The translations under genes were made by a program, and so were the position numbers. Positions 45,479 through 54,178 of a stretch of 64,000 bases of DNA are shown one piece after another (the stretch's first letter is position 1; every line of letters starts with the position of its first letter). The notes beneath the pieces are model-generated. The model did no database searches. It was not told where the DNA came from and worked only from the letters and a program-made list of their open reading frames with translations. Source of the DNA: Spirosoma sp. SC4-14 (GTDB lineage Bacteria > Bacteroidota > Bacteroidia > Cytophagales > Spirosomataceae); contig NZ_CP147518.1 of the NCBI RefSeq assembly GCF_037201965.1, positions 6,565,001 through 6,629,000 of the forward strand. Direction: 5' to 3'.

Positions 45479-46707
45479 TTCTGCGTTTTTGGCTGGTAGC
45501 CGGTTGTGTGTTGATAACGTCCGTAATCCGGGCACAGTCGTTCCGGTTGCAGGCTCGTGTCGATACGGTTCGCCAATCGGGTTATTACCGTATTCTGCTT
45601 CCGGTTGATGTGGTTGGGCAACTTAACCCAAACCTGACCGACATTCGGCTATTCGCCAGCCAGCAGGAAATACCTTATCTGTTGGTTCAGAAACCGCCCG
45701 TTCCCGCAACCCGATTTGTAGAATACGAGTTGGCAATGAGAACCATTCAGCCTCATGCCAGCACAACACTACTGATCCGCAATCGGGCAAAGAGCCGAAT
45801 CAGCTCGCTGGCGCTGGTTATTCGGAATACGAACGTGCGCAAAAAATTGCGATTGAGCGGTAGTACGGATACTCAAAACTGGTATGCCATCGACGATGAA
45901 ATCTGGCTCGAACCCAATTCGGGCCATGCAGCCCCAACTGACACCCTTACGATTCATTTTCCCGTAAATGATTACGAATATTATCAGTTGGTTCTCAACG
46001 ATTCGATCAGCACGCCGTTAAATATTCTTCGCATTGGCTATTACCAATCAACAGCGCAACGGGGGACTTATTCGGTACTACCCAACCTCTTGCTATCGCA
46101 ACGCGACAGCAGCAATCAGAAGACCTATATTCGCCTTAGCCGAGCCACGGCTACCCATTTCGACAAACTCATTTTTGTCCTGAATCAATCAACTCCTTTC
46201 CACCGCCGGGCAGAAGTGGGTTTGATTACTACCCGAAAAAAAAAGCATGGCCATATCGAAAAATGGTTTGAGCCCATCCGGTCGATCGAACTCAGTTCGG
46301 CCGATAGTAACGTTGTCTATCTGCCGGGCATAAAAACCAAAGATCTATATGTAGTTATCGACAATGGCGACAGTCCGCCCCTTTCATTGAGGACAATTAA
46401 GGCATATCAGTTAACAACCTATTTACTTGCCAGCCTAACAGCAGGCACCACATATCATCTTCGTTTTTCGGCTTCCGGTGCCCCCGCACCCACGTATGAC
46501 CTATCCTATTTCAGGGCAAACCTACCCGTTGCCCCCCCTATTATTGGCGTTGGCCCCACAACGACACTTTCTCCAGACACAAAAAAAGCGGTGCTCTGGT
46601 TTAGCGACAGTCGCATTATCTGGCCAGTATTAGGATTGGTATTGTTGCTACTTGGCTTCTTCTCATACCGAATGCTCAATGAAGTAAGTCAGCGAACCGT
46701 TCGTTGA
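45475..46707 (+). CDS. DUF3999-like secreted membrane-anchored protein
   Basis: A 410-residue protein with a signal peptide (WLVAGCVLITSVIRAQ), a large beta-rich region (YRILLPVDVVGQLNPNLTDIRLF, ~residues 20-360) and one C-terminal helix (VLGLVLLLLGFFSY) with a short cytoplasmic tail. This matches DUF3999, partner of DUF2339. The start overlaps the previous gene by 4 bases. The 3' end overlaps the convergent fucosidase gene by 19 bases, and both proteins end in QRTVR. Confidence 0.8.
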   Translation: MILRFWLVAGCVLITSVIRAQSFRLQARVDTVRQSGYYRILLPVDVVGQLNPNLTDIRLFASQQEIPYLLVQKPPVPATRFVEYELAMRTIQPHASTTLLIRNRAKSRISSLALVIRNTNVRKKLRLSGSTDTQNWYAIDDEIWLEPNSGHAAPTDTLTIHFPVNDYEYYQLVLNDSISTPLNILRIGYYQSTAQRGTYSVLPNLLLSQRDSSNQKTYIRLSRATATHFDKLIFVLNQSTPFHRRAEVGLITTRKKKHGHIEKWFEPIRSIELSSADSNVVYLPGIKTKDLYVVIDNGDSPPLSLRTIKAYQLTTYLLASLTAGTTYHLRFSASGAPAPTYDLSYFRANLPVAPPIIGVGPTTTLSPDTKKAVLWFSDSRIIWPVLGLVLLLLGFFSYRMLNEVSQRTVR

Positions 46708-48083
46708 TCTGATAACGCATTCTCCAGTTTAAACACCCAGGCATATTGACAGGGAATGGTAGCCGGTGTAACGGCAGGCGGAACAATGCTATTGCCTTTC
46801 ATCGCTATTGTACCGTTAAAACCCAACAACGACACACGGGTCGGTTTCTTTATTGCCGGTATGGCAATAGGCTGTGTGGGCCACTCCGTGCAGATGGCGT
46901 ATAAATCATTGCCCTTTCTGGTAAAAAATAGCCTGGTATCTTTCGTTACTTTGGGTGCGTTTTCCCAGGCCCGGCTCTTGTAAATAGCATCGCCATTTAC
47001 AGCCAGCCAGTCGCCAATGTCGTGCAGTCGTTGCTGCATAATAACCGGAATTCGTCCATCGGCGGTTGGACCAATATTGAGTAACAGGTTGCCACCCCGC
47101 GCAACCTTATCGATCAAAATACCGATCAGTTGCCTGGAGGTCGAATAATCGTCCAGAATCTCGGCCCGGTTATAGCCAAACGACGAACCAATACCCCGGC
47201 ACTCTTCCCACGGGCGTGCAAACTTCACGCCTTCCGAATTGCCATCGTGAATCAGATCATATTCAGTTGTAAAGATACCGCCATGTTTGGAGCGGGTTTC
47301 TTTACCCCACCGGTCGTTGACAACCACGTCGTTTTTCACGGGCGAATCGTTATAGAGCCACGCCAGAAATTCGGTGCTTTTCCAAACTTCGCTCGGGTGG
47401 TCCCACTCGCCATCGGTCCAGAGAATATCGGGTTTGTAGCGCGTAACGAGGTCTTTCATCTGCGGAATCATGTGGTTATCCACATAGGCATTCACATCAC
47501 TTTTGTAGAGCGGATTGAACCATTCATAGAGCGAGTAGTAATAGCCCATTCGGAGACCTTTATCGCGTACGGATTTGATCAGATCGCCCGCCAGATCGCG
47601 GTGTGGTCCAACATCCACGGCATTCCAGTTCCACGACTGTGCACTGGGCCATAGGGTGAAACCTTCGTGGTGTTTGCTGGTTAAAACCACATAGCGTGCC
47701 CCGGAGCGTTTAAGTATATCGGCCCACTCGTCGGGTTTGAAGAGTTCGCACGTAAAGCCTTCCGCAAAATCCTGGTATTTAAAATTTTTACCATAAACCC
47801 GATCCTGAAATTTGGTAAAAATCGGATAAGCTGGGCTTTTCGGGTCGGTCGATTTCCACCAGTACCATTCGGCATACCGGTCATATACACCAACGCCATC
47901 GCGGGCGGTTGGGCCAAAGGCCGGAACCGAAAACAGCCCCCAGTGAATGAAAATACCGAATTTAGCATCTTCGAACCAGCCCGGAACCGGTCGGCTGTCG
48001 ATAGATTCCCAGGTAGGCTTGTATTGTGCATTCACGCCAGAAAGGAAAGCACAGCAAAAAATAACTAACAATAAACGTTTCAT
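46689..48083 (-). CDS. secreted alpha-L-fucosidase, glycoside hydrolase family 29
   Basis: It removes alpha-linked fucose from glycans by the retaining mechanism. Signal peptide ending GVNAQ (residue ~20). GH29 blocks: WFEDAKFGIFIHWGLFSVPA, YVVLTSKHHEGFTLWPS, RMGYYYSLYEWFNP, and ILWTDGEWD with the candidate nucleophile Asp. ARGGNLLLNIGPTADGRI closes the barrel, and a short beta domain follows. 464 residues, normal for the family. The tail overlaps the DUF3999 gene. It likely works in the periplasm with the other glycan enzymes of this region. Confidence 0.92.
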   Translation of the reverse strand: MKRLLLVIFCCAFLSGVNAQYKPTWESIDSRPVPGWFEDAKFGIFIHWGLFSVPAFGPTARDGVGVYDRYAEWYWWKSTDPKSPAYPIFTKFQDRVYGKNFKYQDFAEGFTCELFKPDEWADILKRSGARYVVLTSKHHEGFTLWPSAQSWNWNAVDVGPHRDLAGDLIKSVRDKGLRMGYYYSLYEWFNPLYKSDVNAYVDNHMIPQMKDLVTRYKPDILWTDGEWDHPSEVWKSTEFLAWLYNDSPVKNDVVVNDRWGKETRSKHGGIFTTEYDLIHDGNSEGVKFARPWEECRGIGSSFGYNRAEILDDYSTSRQLIGILIDKVARGGNLLLNIGPTADGRIPVIMQQRLHDIGDWLAVNGDAIYKSRAWENAPKVTKDTRLFFTRKGNDLYAICTEWPTQPIAIPAIKKPTRVSLLGFNGTIAMKGNSIVPPAVTPATIPCQYAWVFKLENALSDQRTVR

Positions 48084-48256
48084 GAGTCGTCACTGCTTTT
48101 ACAGAAAAGCAAAAACGGCAGACTATATACCAAATAAATGTTTAGAGACTGATAACTCCTGATAGGATGGCACTGCCATGTTTAACCATCAAAAACGATC
48201 GTTTTTGCCAGCCTGTTCAAACACGCTGAGTCCAATGAAAGCAATTATCCTGCGGC

Positions 48257-49387
48257 TTACTGGATAAACTTTTGAAAAGAAAAAGCTGGATCGCGCATCT
48301 CGATTTCATTCTCGCCCGACTCATGTTGCGCTTCTGCTGCATAAACAAGCATTTGTTGTTCATAATGGTTAATAGCCTCTTCCAGGGTTGCATGCTTGCC
48401 GTTTGTGAGGTTATCTGATAAAATTAATGCGTCTATCAGTCCGGTATTTACACCCTGACCCGCAAAAGGAGGCATCAGGTGAGCAGCATCACCAATAAGC
48501 GTAATCGGTAAAGGACGATCATTTTTCCAGGGCTCAGTTAAGGGCAGTTTTCGGGTCGGCAATCCAACAAAAAAAGAGGTTGCGCTAACTAACTGCCTGT
48601 AAGGTGCGCTCCAGGTTGAGAACCTGTTTAGAAGAAACGTACTAATGCTGTCGGTATTCTCAAAATCCAGTCCATTAGTGTGGCTCCATTCCTGGGGTTT
48701 TTCAAAAATCACACCGTAGGTTAATATACCGTTGTTATAGGGGTTTGCGACCAACAAATTTCCTTCATAAGCGGCCATCAACCTGTGGCTATTGCATAAT
48801 TGATAAAACTCCGGGCATTTTACTTCCGGTTGAGGCACATCGCCCTGTATGATAAACGTTCCGGTTTCTTCTACTTCAGAATCTGTCACATAACTTCTTA
48901 CTTTAGACATACCGCCGTTAGCTACGATCACAAAATCGGCAGTGGCATCAGGTTTATTTTCGAACTGTAACAACCATTGGCCGTTACAGGCTTCTAGCCC
49001 GATTAACTTCCTATCCCACACCACTGTGTTGCTTTTTAAACTGTCAAGCAACATTTTCCGCAAATCATTTCTGTTTATTTCCGGGTTATCGTACCGATTT
49101 TCGGGGGTGGGTGTTTTAGTGGTTACTATAGTTCCATGCGGGTTAGCAATGTTTATCCCCATAGGTAATGCTATAGCATAGTAGCGTTCAAGCAATCCTG
49201 CTTTTTTCATGGCTTCCTGCCCTGATTTTTTGTGCAGATCGAGCGTACCGCCCCAGATTCTTGTTTGTGCATCTTTATCTCTCTCGTAAACCATTACGTC
49301 GACTCCAGCTTGTTGTAGTAATCTTGCCATGGTGAGACCAACGGGGCCTGCACCGATAATGGCTACCTGTTTATGCGTCAGTAACAT
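48257..49387 (-). CDS. Tet(X)-like FAD-dependent monooxygenase
   Basis: A 376-residue class A flavoprotein monooxygenase. The FAD motif is VAIIGAGPVGLTMARLLQQ, the second flavin motif LIGDAAHLMPPFAGQGVN. Several long blocks match my memory of Tet(X), the enzyme that hydroxylates tetracyclines: DLHKKSGQEAMKKAGLL, NPEINRNDLR, FVIVANGGMSKVR, EVEETGTFIIQ. The match runs along the whole chain, including the C-terminal helix (ESGENEIEMRDP). Whether it inactivates tetracycline cannot be judged by sequence alone. No insertion sequence is adjacent, so it is not obviously on a mobile unit. Next to an alpha/beta hydrolase and AraC genes. Confidence 0.87.
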   Translation of the reverse strand: MLLTHKQVAIIGAGPVGLTMARLLQQAGVDVMVYERDKDAQTRIWGGTLDLHKKSGQEAMKKAGLLERYYAIALPMGINIANPHGTIVTTKTPTPENRYDNPEINRNDLRKMLLDSLKSNTVVWDRKLIGLEACNGQWLLQFENKPDATADFVIVANGGMSKVRSYVTDSEVEETGTFIIQGDVPQPEVKCPEFYQLCNSHRLMAAYEGNLLVANPYNNGILTYGVIFEKPQEWSHTNGLDFENTDSISTFLLNRFSTWSAPYRQLVSATSFFVGLPTRKLPLTEPWKNDRPLPITLIGDAAHLMPPFAGQGVNTGLIDALILSDNLTNGKHATLEEAINHYEQQMLVYAAEAQHESGENEIEMRDPAFSFQKFIQ

Positions 49388-49601
49388 GATTTTGTCTGGT
49401 TTTCATGATCAGTCAGAAGCACAAAAGTCCCGAATGCTCGTATGGCATTCTTGTATAAACGCGACAAAATTGTTAGCCAGCGCCGGTTGCCGACTCGCTA
49501 TAAAATTCGGATCTTCATTTTGGATACAATTATCAGCATTCAGGAAACACCTGTCGAACGCCACTACCTGAATTTTGTGTCATACGAAACAATCAAATAG
49601 T

Positions 49602-50555
49602 ATGACCACAACAAACCAAACAGACGCCAGCACTGCTGTAGAGAGCAAAGCCGTTACGTTCAAATCAAATGGACTCCGCATTGCCGGTATGTTATATCTT
49701 CCCGCCGATTTTCGCGCATCAGCACAGCCACGTCCGGCCATAGTAGTAGGCCACCCTGGCGCCGGGGTAAAAGAACAGACTGCCGGACTATACGCCGGGT
49801 TGCTGGCCAACAATGGATATGTTGCTCTGGCCTTCGACGCTGCTTATCAGGGCGAGAGCGAAGGGTTGCCCCGGAATTATGAAGACCCTACACAACGGAT
49901 CGAAGATATTAAGGCTGCTGTTACCTTCCTGGCTTCGATGCCGGAAATAGATGCCAATAGAATTGGTGTGCTGGGCATCTGTGCTTCTGGCGGTTATGGC
50001 GTGGCAGCAACTGCAACTGACCATAGGATAAAAGTACTCGCAACAGTATGTGCAGCTGGTATCGGACACCAGTTTCGGCAGGGAGGAGATGGATTGCAAA
50101 GTCCACAAGTAATACAGGCACTGCTTGAGCAGGCAGCGGCAGACCGTTGTGAAGTAGACAATGGAAAGGAACCCGGCGAATTCTCTATCTTCCCCCCTAC
50201 TGCCGAACTGGCTAAAGCCCTGGGCCAGCATGTATATGAAGGATGGGAATACTATTGCACCGACAGGGGATATCATCTGCGTTCAGCAAAAACTTTTACG
50301 TGGAAGAGCGTAGAGCTTGTTGCTGGATTCGACGCCTTCCGCTTTGCCAACCTGATTGCCCCTCGCCCACTGCTGATGATTGCAGGGTCGGAAGCAAAAA
50401 CGTTGTGGATGACGCAGGAGGCAATAAAAACAGCTCAAGAGCCTAAAGAGCTGTTTATGATTGATGGTGCCACACACGTAGACCTGTATGATAAAATGGA
50501 GTTTGTAACGCCTGCCATTACTAAGCTCCTTGCGTTTTATACTACTACACTGTAA
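49602..50555 (+). CDS. alpha/beta hydrolase (dienelactone hydrolase-like)
   Basis: About 317 residues; cytoplasmic, no signal peptide. The ATG at 49602 is preferred to an upstream GTG at 49575. Family blocks: GMLYLPADF, VVGHPGAGVKEQ (oxyanion region), ALAFDAAYQGESEG, and the nucleophile elbow LGICASGGYG, with Cys where most have Ser. The acid Asp is probably in the TLWMTQEAIK region and the His in DGATHVDLYD. Substrate unknown. It is divergent from the Tet(X)-like gene and followed by an AraC gene, a grouping often seen in detoxification loci. Confidence 0.82.
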   Translation: MTTTNQTDASTAVESKAVTFKSNGLRIAGMLYLPADFRASAQPRPAIVVGHPGAGVKEQTAGLYAGLLANNGYVALAFDAAYQGESEGLPRNYEDPTQRIEDIKAAVTFLASMPEIDANRIGVLGICASGGYGVAATATDHRIKVLATVCAAGIGHQFRQGGDGLQSPQVIQALLEQAAADRCEVDNGKEPGEFSIFPPTAELAKALGQHVYEGWEYYCTDRGYHLRSAKTFTWKSVELVAGFDAFRFANLIAPRPLLMIAGSEAKTLWMTQEAIKTAQEPKELFMIDGATHVDLYDKMEFVTPAITKLLAFYTTTL

Positions 50556-50563
50556 GCCATTGG

Positions 50564-50606
50564 TAAGAAGCCTCTTTATTGATCAGGCAGATAAGGAGGC
50601 TTCTTA
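50564..50606 (+). terminator. terminator after the alpha/beta hydrolase
   Basis: taagaagcctctttat (50564-50579) pairs with ataaggaggcttctta (50591-50606) with one mismatch; the following gene starts 32 bases later. Confidence 0.7.
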
Positions 50607-50633
50607 TTGTAAATACCTCATTTTGTATCTTTA
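50607..50633 (+). promoter_or_regulatory. possible promoter of the AraC gene
   Basis: TTG (50607-50609) and TATCTTTA (50626-50633, 7 of 8 to TAnnTTTG) are 16 bases apart, a little short. The ATG follows 5 bases later, so the message would be nearly leaderless. Confidence 0.4.
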
Positions 50634-50637
50634 AACC

Positions 50638-51555
50638 ATGAAGAAGATGGCCGCCACTCCTCACCCGATCAATTCAATATCAGAACTACACCGCCTGCTG
50701 GGTCTTCCCAAACCGCTGCAACCGATGGTGAGCCTGGTACACAACTGTACTGTGAACCTGAGGAAAGACCAGTTTCCTCAGGCACTGCTCCTTAATTTTT
50801 ATAAGATGTCTTTCATAGAAGACATGCGTGGAAAAGTAAAATACGGCCAGAGCTACTATGATTTCGATGAAGGTGGGATGGTATTTGTAGCGCCGGGCCA
50901 ATTGCTCACAGCAGCGTCGGATGTCAATGAATATGAAGGTTTCAATCTTTTTGTACACCCAGATTTTTTGCGTGGCTATCCACTGGCAGCTACTATCGAA
51001 ACGTATCATTTCTTCACCTATACTGCCAACGAAGCGCTGCATCTTTCGGCAAAGGAGCGAACAACGATCATTTCTGTTTTTAAGATCATTGAAGACGAAC
51101 TGGAGTCGCATATTGATGATTCCAGTCAGGATGTAATTATTTCGCAGATAGAACTGCTACTCAATTACAGCAATCGTTTTTACAAACGTCAGTTTACGAC
51201 CCGCAAAGTGCTGAATAATGATCTGCTGGCCAGGCTGGAACGGGTGATGGATGCTTACCTCGATCAAGATATGGCCCTAACCGACGGTCGGCCTACAGTG
51301 CACTACCTGGCAGAACAACTGAACGTTTCTCCTCACTATTTAAGTGATATGCTCCGTACGCAAACCGGGCAGAATGCTCAGCAACATATACACGGGAAAA
51401 TAATAGAGCGGGCAAAACTACTCTTGAGTAACACTGGTCTTACGGTGGCAGAGGTAGCCTATCAGTTGGGCTTCGAATATCCGCAGTCTTTCAATAAACT
51501 CTTCAAGCAGAAGACGCATGTTTCTCCGCTTGAGTTTCGTAAAGCGTTTAACTGA
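50638..51555 (+). CDS. AraC-family transcriptional regulator
   Basis: A 305-residue regulator. The N-terminal cupin-like domain (~20-160) has YYDFDEGGMVFVAPGQ and FNLFVHPDFLRGYPL; the C-terminal DNA-binding domain has VHYLAEQLNVSPHYLSDML and VAEVAYQLGFEYPQSFNKLF. It probably controls the adjacent hydrolase and perhaps the Tet(X)-like gene, as is usual for such neighbours; the effector is unknown. Confidence 0.87.
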   Translation: MKKMAATPHPINSISELHRLLGLPKPLQPMVSLVHNCTVNLRKDQFPQALLLNFYKMSFIEDMRGKVKYGQSYYDFDEGGMVFVAPGQLLTAASDVNEYEGFNLFVHPDFLRGYPLAATIETYHFFTYTANEALHLSAKERTTIISVFKIIEDELESHIDDSSQDVIISQIELLLNYSNRFYKRQFTTRKVLNNDLLARLERVMDAYLDQDMALTDGRPTVHYLAEQLNVSPHYLSDMLRTQTGQNAQQHIHGKIIERAKLLLSNTGLTVAEVAYQLGFEYPQSFNKLFKQKTHVSPLEFRKAFN

Positions 51556-51632
51556 TGCAACAGAGTGCCTGGGCCAGAATGGATAACCTCATGCCCCCGA
51601 CCGTCTGGAGCACAAGGTTTCAACGTGCTGCA

Positions 51633-52466
51633 TCAGGCTGGTGTGAACGCAATCAAATCGTCGCTTAGAACTAGTTTATTCTTCTTTCTCTTCCGTGCGA
51701 ATACTGCCGGTGTGGTGCCACTATACCGCTTGAACTCCCGGCTTAGGTGGGCCTGATCGGTATAACCGAGTTCATACGCTAAGCCAGCAAGGCTGGCATT
51801 AGGATACAGCCATAAGTGGTTTCGCACTTGCTCAAAACGCATCAGGCCCGATACATCTTTCACACTATGCCCAGAGAATTGTTTGAATTTTCTTTCCAAT
51901 GTACGAACGGTTGCATGAGCCGTTGTTGCTAGTTGGCTTACTGGCATAGTGCCGTTTGCGGCTCTCATCGCAGCTCCAGCTTTGAATAGCATACTGCCCG
52001 TGTCGATGCCCGACCGCGCATTCAGGAAATACGGTATGAGCTGAGCCAGTGCATCTTCTGGCTTACCCGCCAGCATCCACTCAGCCAGCGTAGATTGAAG
52101 TTGAACAATAGGGTGCTCAAAAATACGCACGTTATCTTTTCCCGAAGGCAGCCCAAGCAGCGTGAACACGGTCCATGGAAAGCACCTGACACCAATAATT
52201 TCCAAACGGTGCTGAGCGTAAAAAATGACAGGCCGATTGAGCAGACCCACCATAAACGGTGATGGCAGCGTTAGTAAGTCGCCATGATAAACGGTGCTAC
52301 AGGCGCTTCCGAAATAAAAAATAATTTCGGCATAACCATCTGGTATTACTTCAAAGCCCGATTGTTGCTCTCCGAAGTCACGCCTATCATACCAAAAGCA
52401 TTTTATGGTATCCCGTAACTCTTCAGGAGGTTCAAACTCCTGGTGCTGCATGCAGATAGCTGGCAT
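51633..52466 (-). CDS. AraC-family transcriptional regulator
   Basis: About 277 residues. The N-terminal domain (EELRDTIKCFWYDRRDFG ... PDGYAEIIFYFGS) is the DUF6597-type sensor; the C-terminal helix-turn-helix pair is ATTAHATVRTLERKFKQFSG and LAGLAYELGYTDQAHLSREF. The start is uncertain: ATGs at 52532, 52466 and 52451 are in frame. It is convergent with the preceding AraC gene and follows the efflux pair, from which a terminator separates it. Targets are unknown. Confidence 0.82.
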   Translation of the reverse strand: MPAICMQHQEFEPPEELRDTIKCFWYDRRDFGEQQSGFEVIPDGYAEIIFYFGSACSTVYHGDLLTLPSPFMVGLLNRPVIFYAQHRLEIIGVRCFPWTVFTLLGLPSGKDNVRIFEHPIVQLQSTLAEWMLAGKPEDALAQLIPYFLNARSGIDTGSMLFKAGAAMRAANGTMPVSQLATTAHATVRTLERKFKQFSGHSVKDVSGLMRFEQVRNHLWLYPNASLAGLAYELGYTDQAHLSREFKRYSGTTPAVFARKRKKNKLVLSDDLIAFTPA

Positions 52467-52582
52467 AGGCAGATTATAAGCTATGGCTATATCGTCAACA
52501 CTAGCAGAATAAAGTATGACTAAACAAAACAAGTCTTGGTCCAGCCCCTCATCATCTACTTTTCAATAGTGCATAAAAACCA

Positions 52583-52622
52583 GAAGAGGCAATCCAGAGC
52601 TATGTCTGATTTATGCCTCTTC
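52583..52622 (-). terminator. terminator of the adaptor/TolC operon
   Basis: On the minus strand gaagaggca (52614-52622 complement) pairs with tgcctcttc (52583-52591 complement) and is followed by tggttttta. The stem is 9 bp plus flanking matches. Confidence 0.65.
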
Positions 52623-52666
52623 GGTCTGTTTAATAGCAAATAGAGAAATCGAATTGAGGTCAGTGC

Positions 52667-54082
52667 CTATTCTTCTTTCTCCTCTTTCTTTTTGTTCTTA
52701 TTCGGGTCCCGTTTGGCAATCAGCTCACCATCTTTCAGCTTTTTCGAGACGGCAATAAATGGTCCTGAAACAATCTGTTCTCCTGGTTTCAGGCCTGATT
52801 TCACTTCAATATTTTCGAAGTCGCTGATACCGGTTTTTACTTCGCGCTGAACAGCTTTCCCGCCAACATTCACAAAAACAATTTCTTTTACCTTCTCTTT
52901 CTTTTCGGGTTGGTTGGTATTGCCAGACTGCTGGTTGTCGTTATCATCGGGTTTTTCTTTCTCACCCGTAGCATCTACCCCTTCGCCACGCGTTGTGACG
53001 GCGGCAATTGGAACTGCCAGTACGCCCATTTTTCGGTCGGTAATGATTTCGACCGAAGCGGTCATTCCCGGCTTGAATGGGTATCCTTTTTTATCTTTCT
53101 GAGCCAGTAGGTCGGAATAAGAATTATTCAGAATTTTCACTTTTACTTCAAACTCCGTAACGGCATCGGTCGATACGGTAGCCGCAGCCGACGAACCCGT
53201 GCTTCCGGCCAGCCCATTAGCCGTATTGGCAATTTCATAAACGATGCCTTTAAATTTACGACCGGCAGTCGTGTACGAATCAACTTCAATATCGGCAGTG
53301 TCGCCCAGGGTAACCCGAACAATATCGTTTTCATTCACATTGACCCGCACTTCCATATTTTGCAGATTGGCAATACGCATGATTTCGGTTCCGGCCATTT
53401 GCGATGTACCAACTACCCGTTCGCCTAACTCGATGTTGAGCTTCGAAACGGTGCCGTTCACGGGCGAATAAATTGTGGTTTTACGCAGGTTTTCACTGGC
53501 GTCGCGCAGGCTGGCCTCAGCACTCTGGATATTGAACTGAGCCGCCCGAACATTGGCATTGGCTGCTTCAACTTCCTGTTTGGCAACATTGTAGTTGGCC
53601 TCGCTGGTTTCCAGATCGGCCGACGACACTACTTTATCGGCAAACAATTTGCGATTACGTTCGTAGTCGGCCTTTGCCCGAATCAGCCGCGCACTCGACT
53701 GGGCTACCGATGCTTTCGACTGCTCTAGTTGTGCCCTGCTCTGATTTACGGTGGCTTTGGCCCGTGCCATCATCGATTCGTAGTTATCGGGCCGAATACG
53801 GCACAGCAACTGTCCGGCCTTTACCGGATCACCTTCGTTCACATAGAGGCCAATGATTTCGCCCGACACATCCGGACTTATTTTTACTTCTACCTGTGGC
53901 TGAACGCGCCCCGATGCGCTAACCCGTTCGATGATATTAGTACGCTTAACTTCGGCAAAATCGACTTCGGTGGGTTTGGGCTTCCCAATGATTCCTGTTT
54001 GTTTGGCGGCTACTAACCCAACGACAAGCACCACAACCAGTCCACCTAAAATCCACCAAATTCTGTTAGATTTCTTTCTCAT
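52667..54082 (-). CDS. efflux periplasmic adaptor (HlyD/MacA-like membrane fusion protein)
   Basis: A 471-residue adaptor that links an inner-membrane pump to TolC. It has one N-terminal anchor helix (IWWILGGLVVVLVVGLVAA), a lipoyl half (GEIIGLYVNEGDPVKAGQLLCRI), a long alpha-hairpin coiled coil (~105-200), the second lipoyl half (TTIYSPVNGTVSKLNIELGE) and a beta-barrel. The tail is highly charged (Lys/Glu-rich). This is the second gene of a pair with the TolC gene; no pump permease or ATPase is adjacent. The MacA type is likely because of the single helix and charged linker. Confidence 0.87.
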   Translation of the reverse strand: MRKKSNRIWWILGGLVVVLVVGLVAAKQTGIIGKPKPTEVDFAEVKRTNIIERVSASGRVQPQVEVKISPDVSGEIIGLYVNEGDPVKAGQLLCRIRPDNYESMMARAKATVNQSRAQLEQSKASVAQSSARLIRAKADYERNRKLFADKVVSSADLETSEANYNVAKQEVEAANANVRAAQFNIQSAEASLRDASENLRKTTIYSPVNGTVSKLNIELGERVVGTSQMAGTEIMRIANLQNMEVRVNVNENDIVRVTLGDTADIEVDSYTTAGRKFKGIVYEIANTANGLAGSTGSSAAATVSTDAVTEFEVKVKILNNSYSDLLAQKDKKGYPFKPGMTASVEIITDRKMGVLAVPIAAVTTRGEGVDATGEKEKPDDNDNQQSGNTNQPEKKEKVKEIVFVNVGGKAVQREVKTGISDFENIEVKSGLKPGEQIVSGPFIAVSKKLKDGELIAKRDPNKNKKKEEKEE

Positions 54083-54178
54083 AATGTGACAAGTATAATG
54101 AATAATGTAGAATGTAAAATGGTTGTAGCTCTTTTTTAAAAGCTGTTCTATTATTCATCATACATTGCACACTATTCA

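Noticed and set aside
48100..49600. Tet(X)-like gene as part of a transposon
   Set aside because: No transposase, inverted repeat or integrase flanks it within the window.
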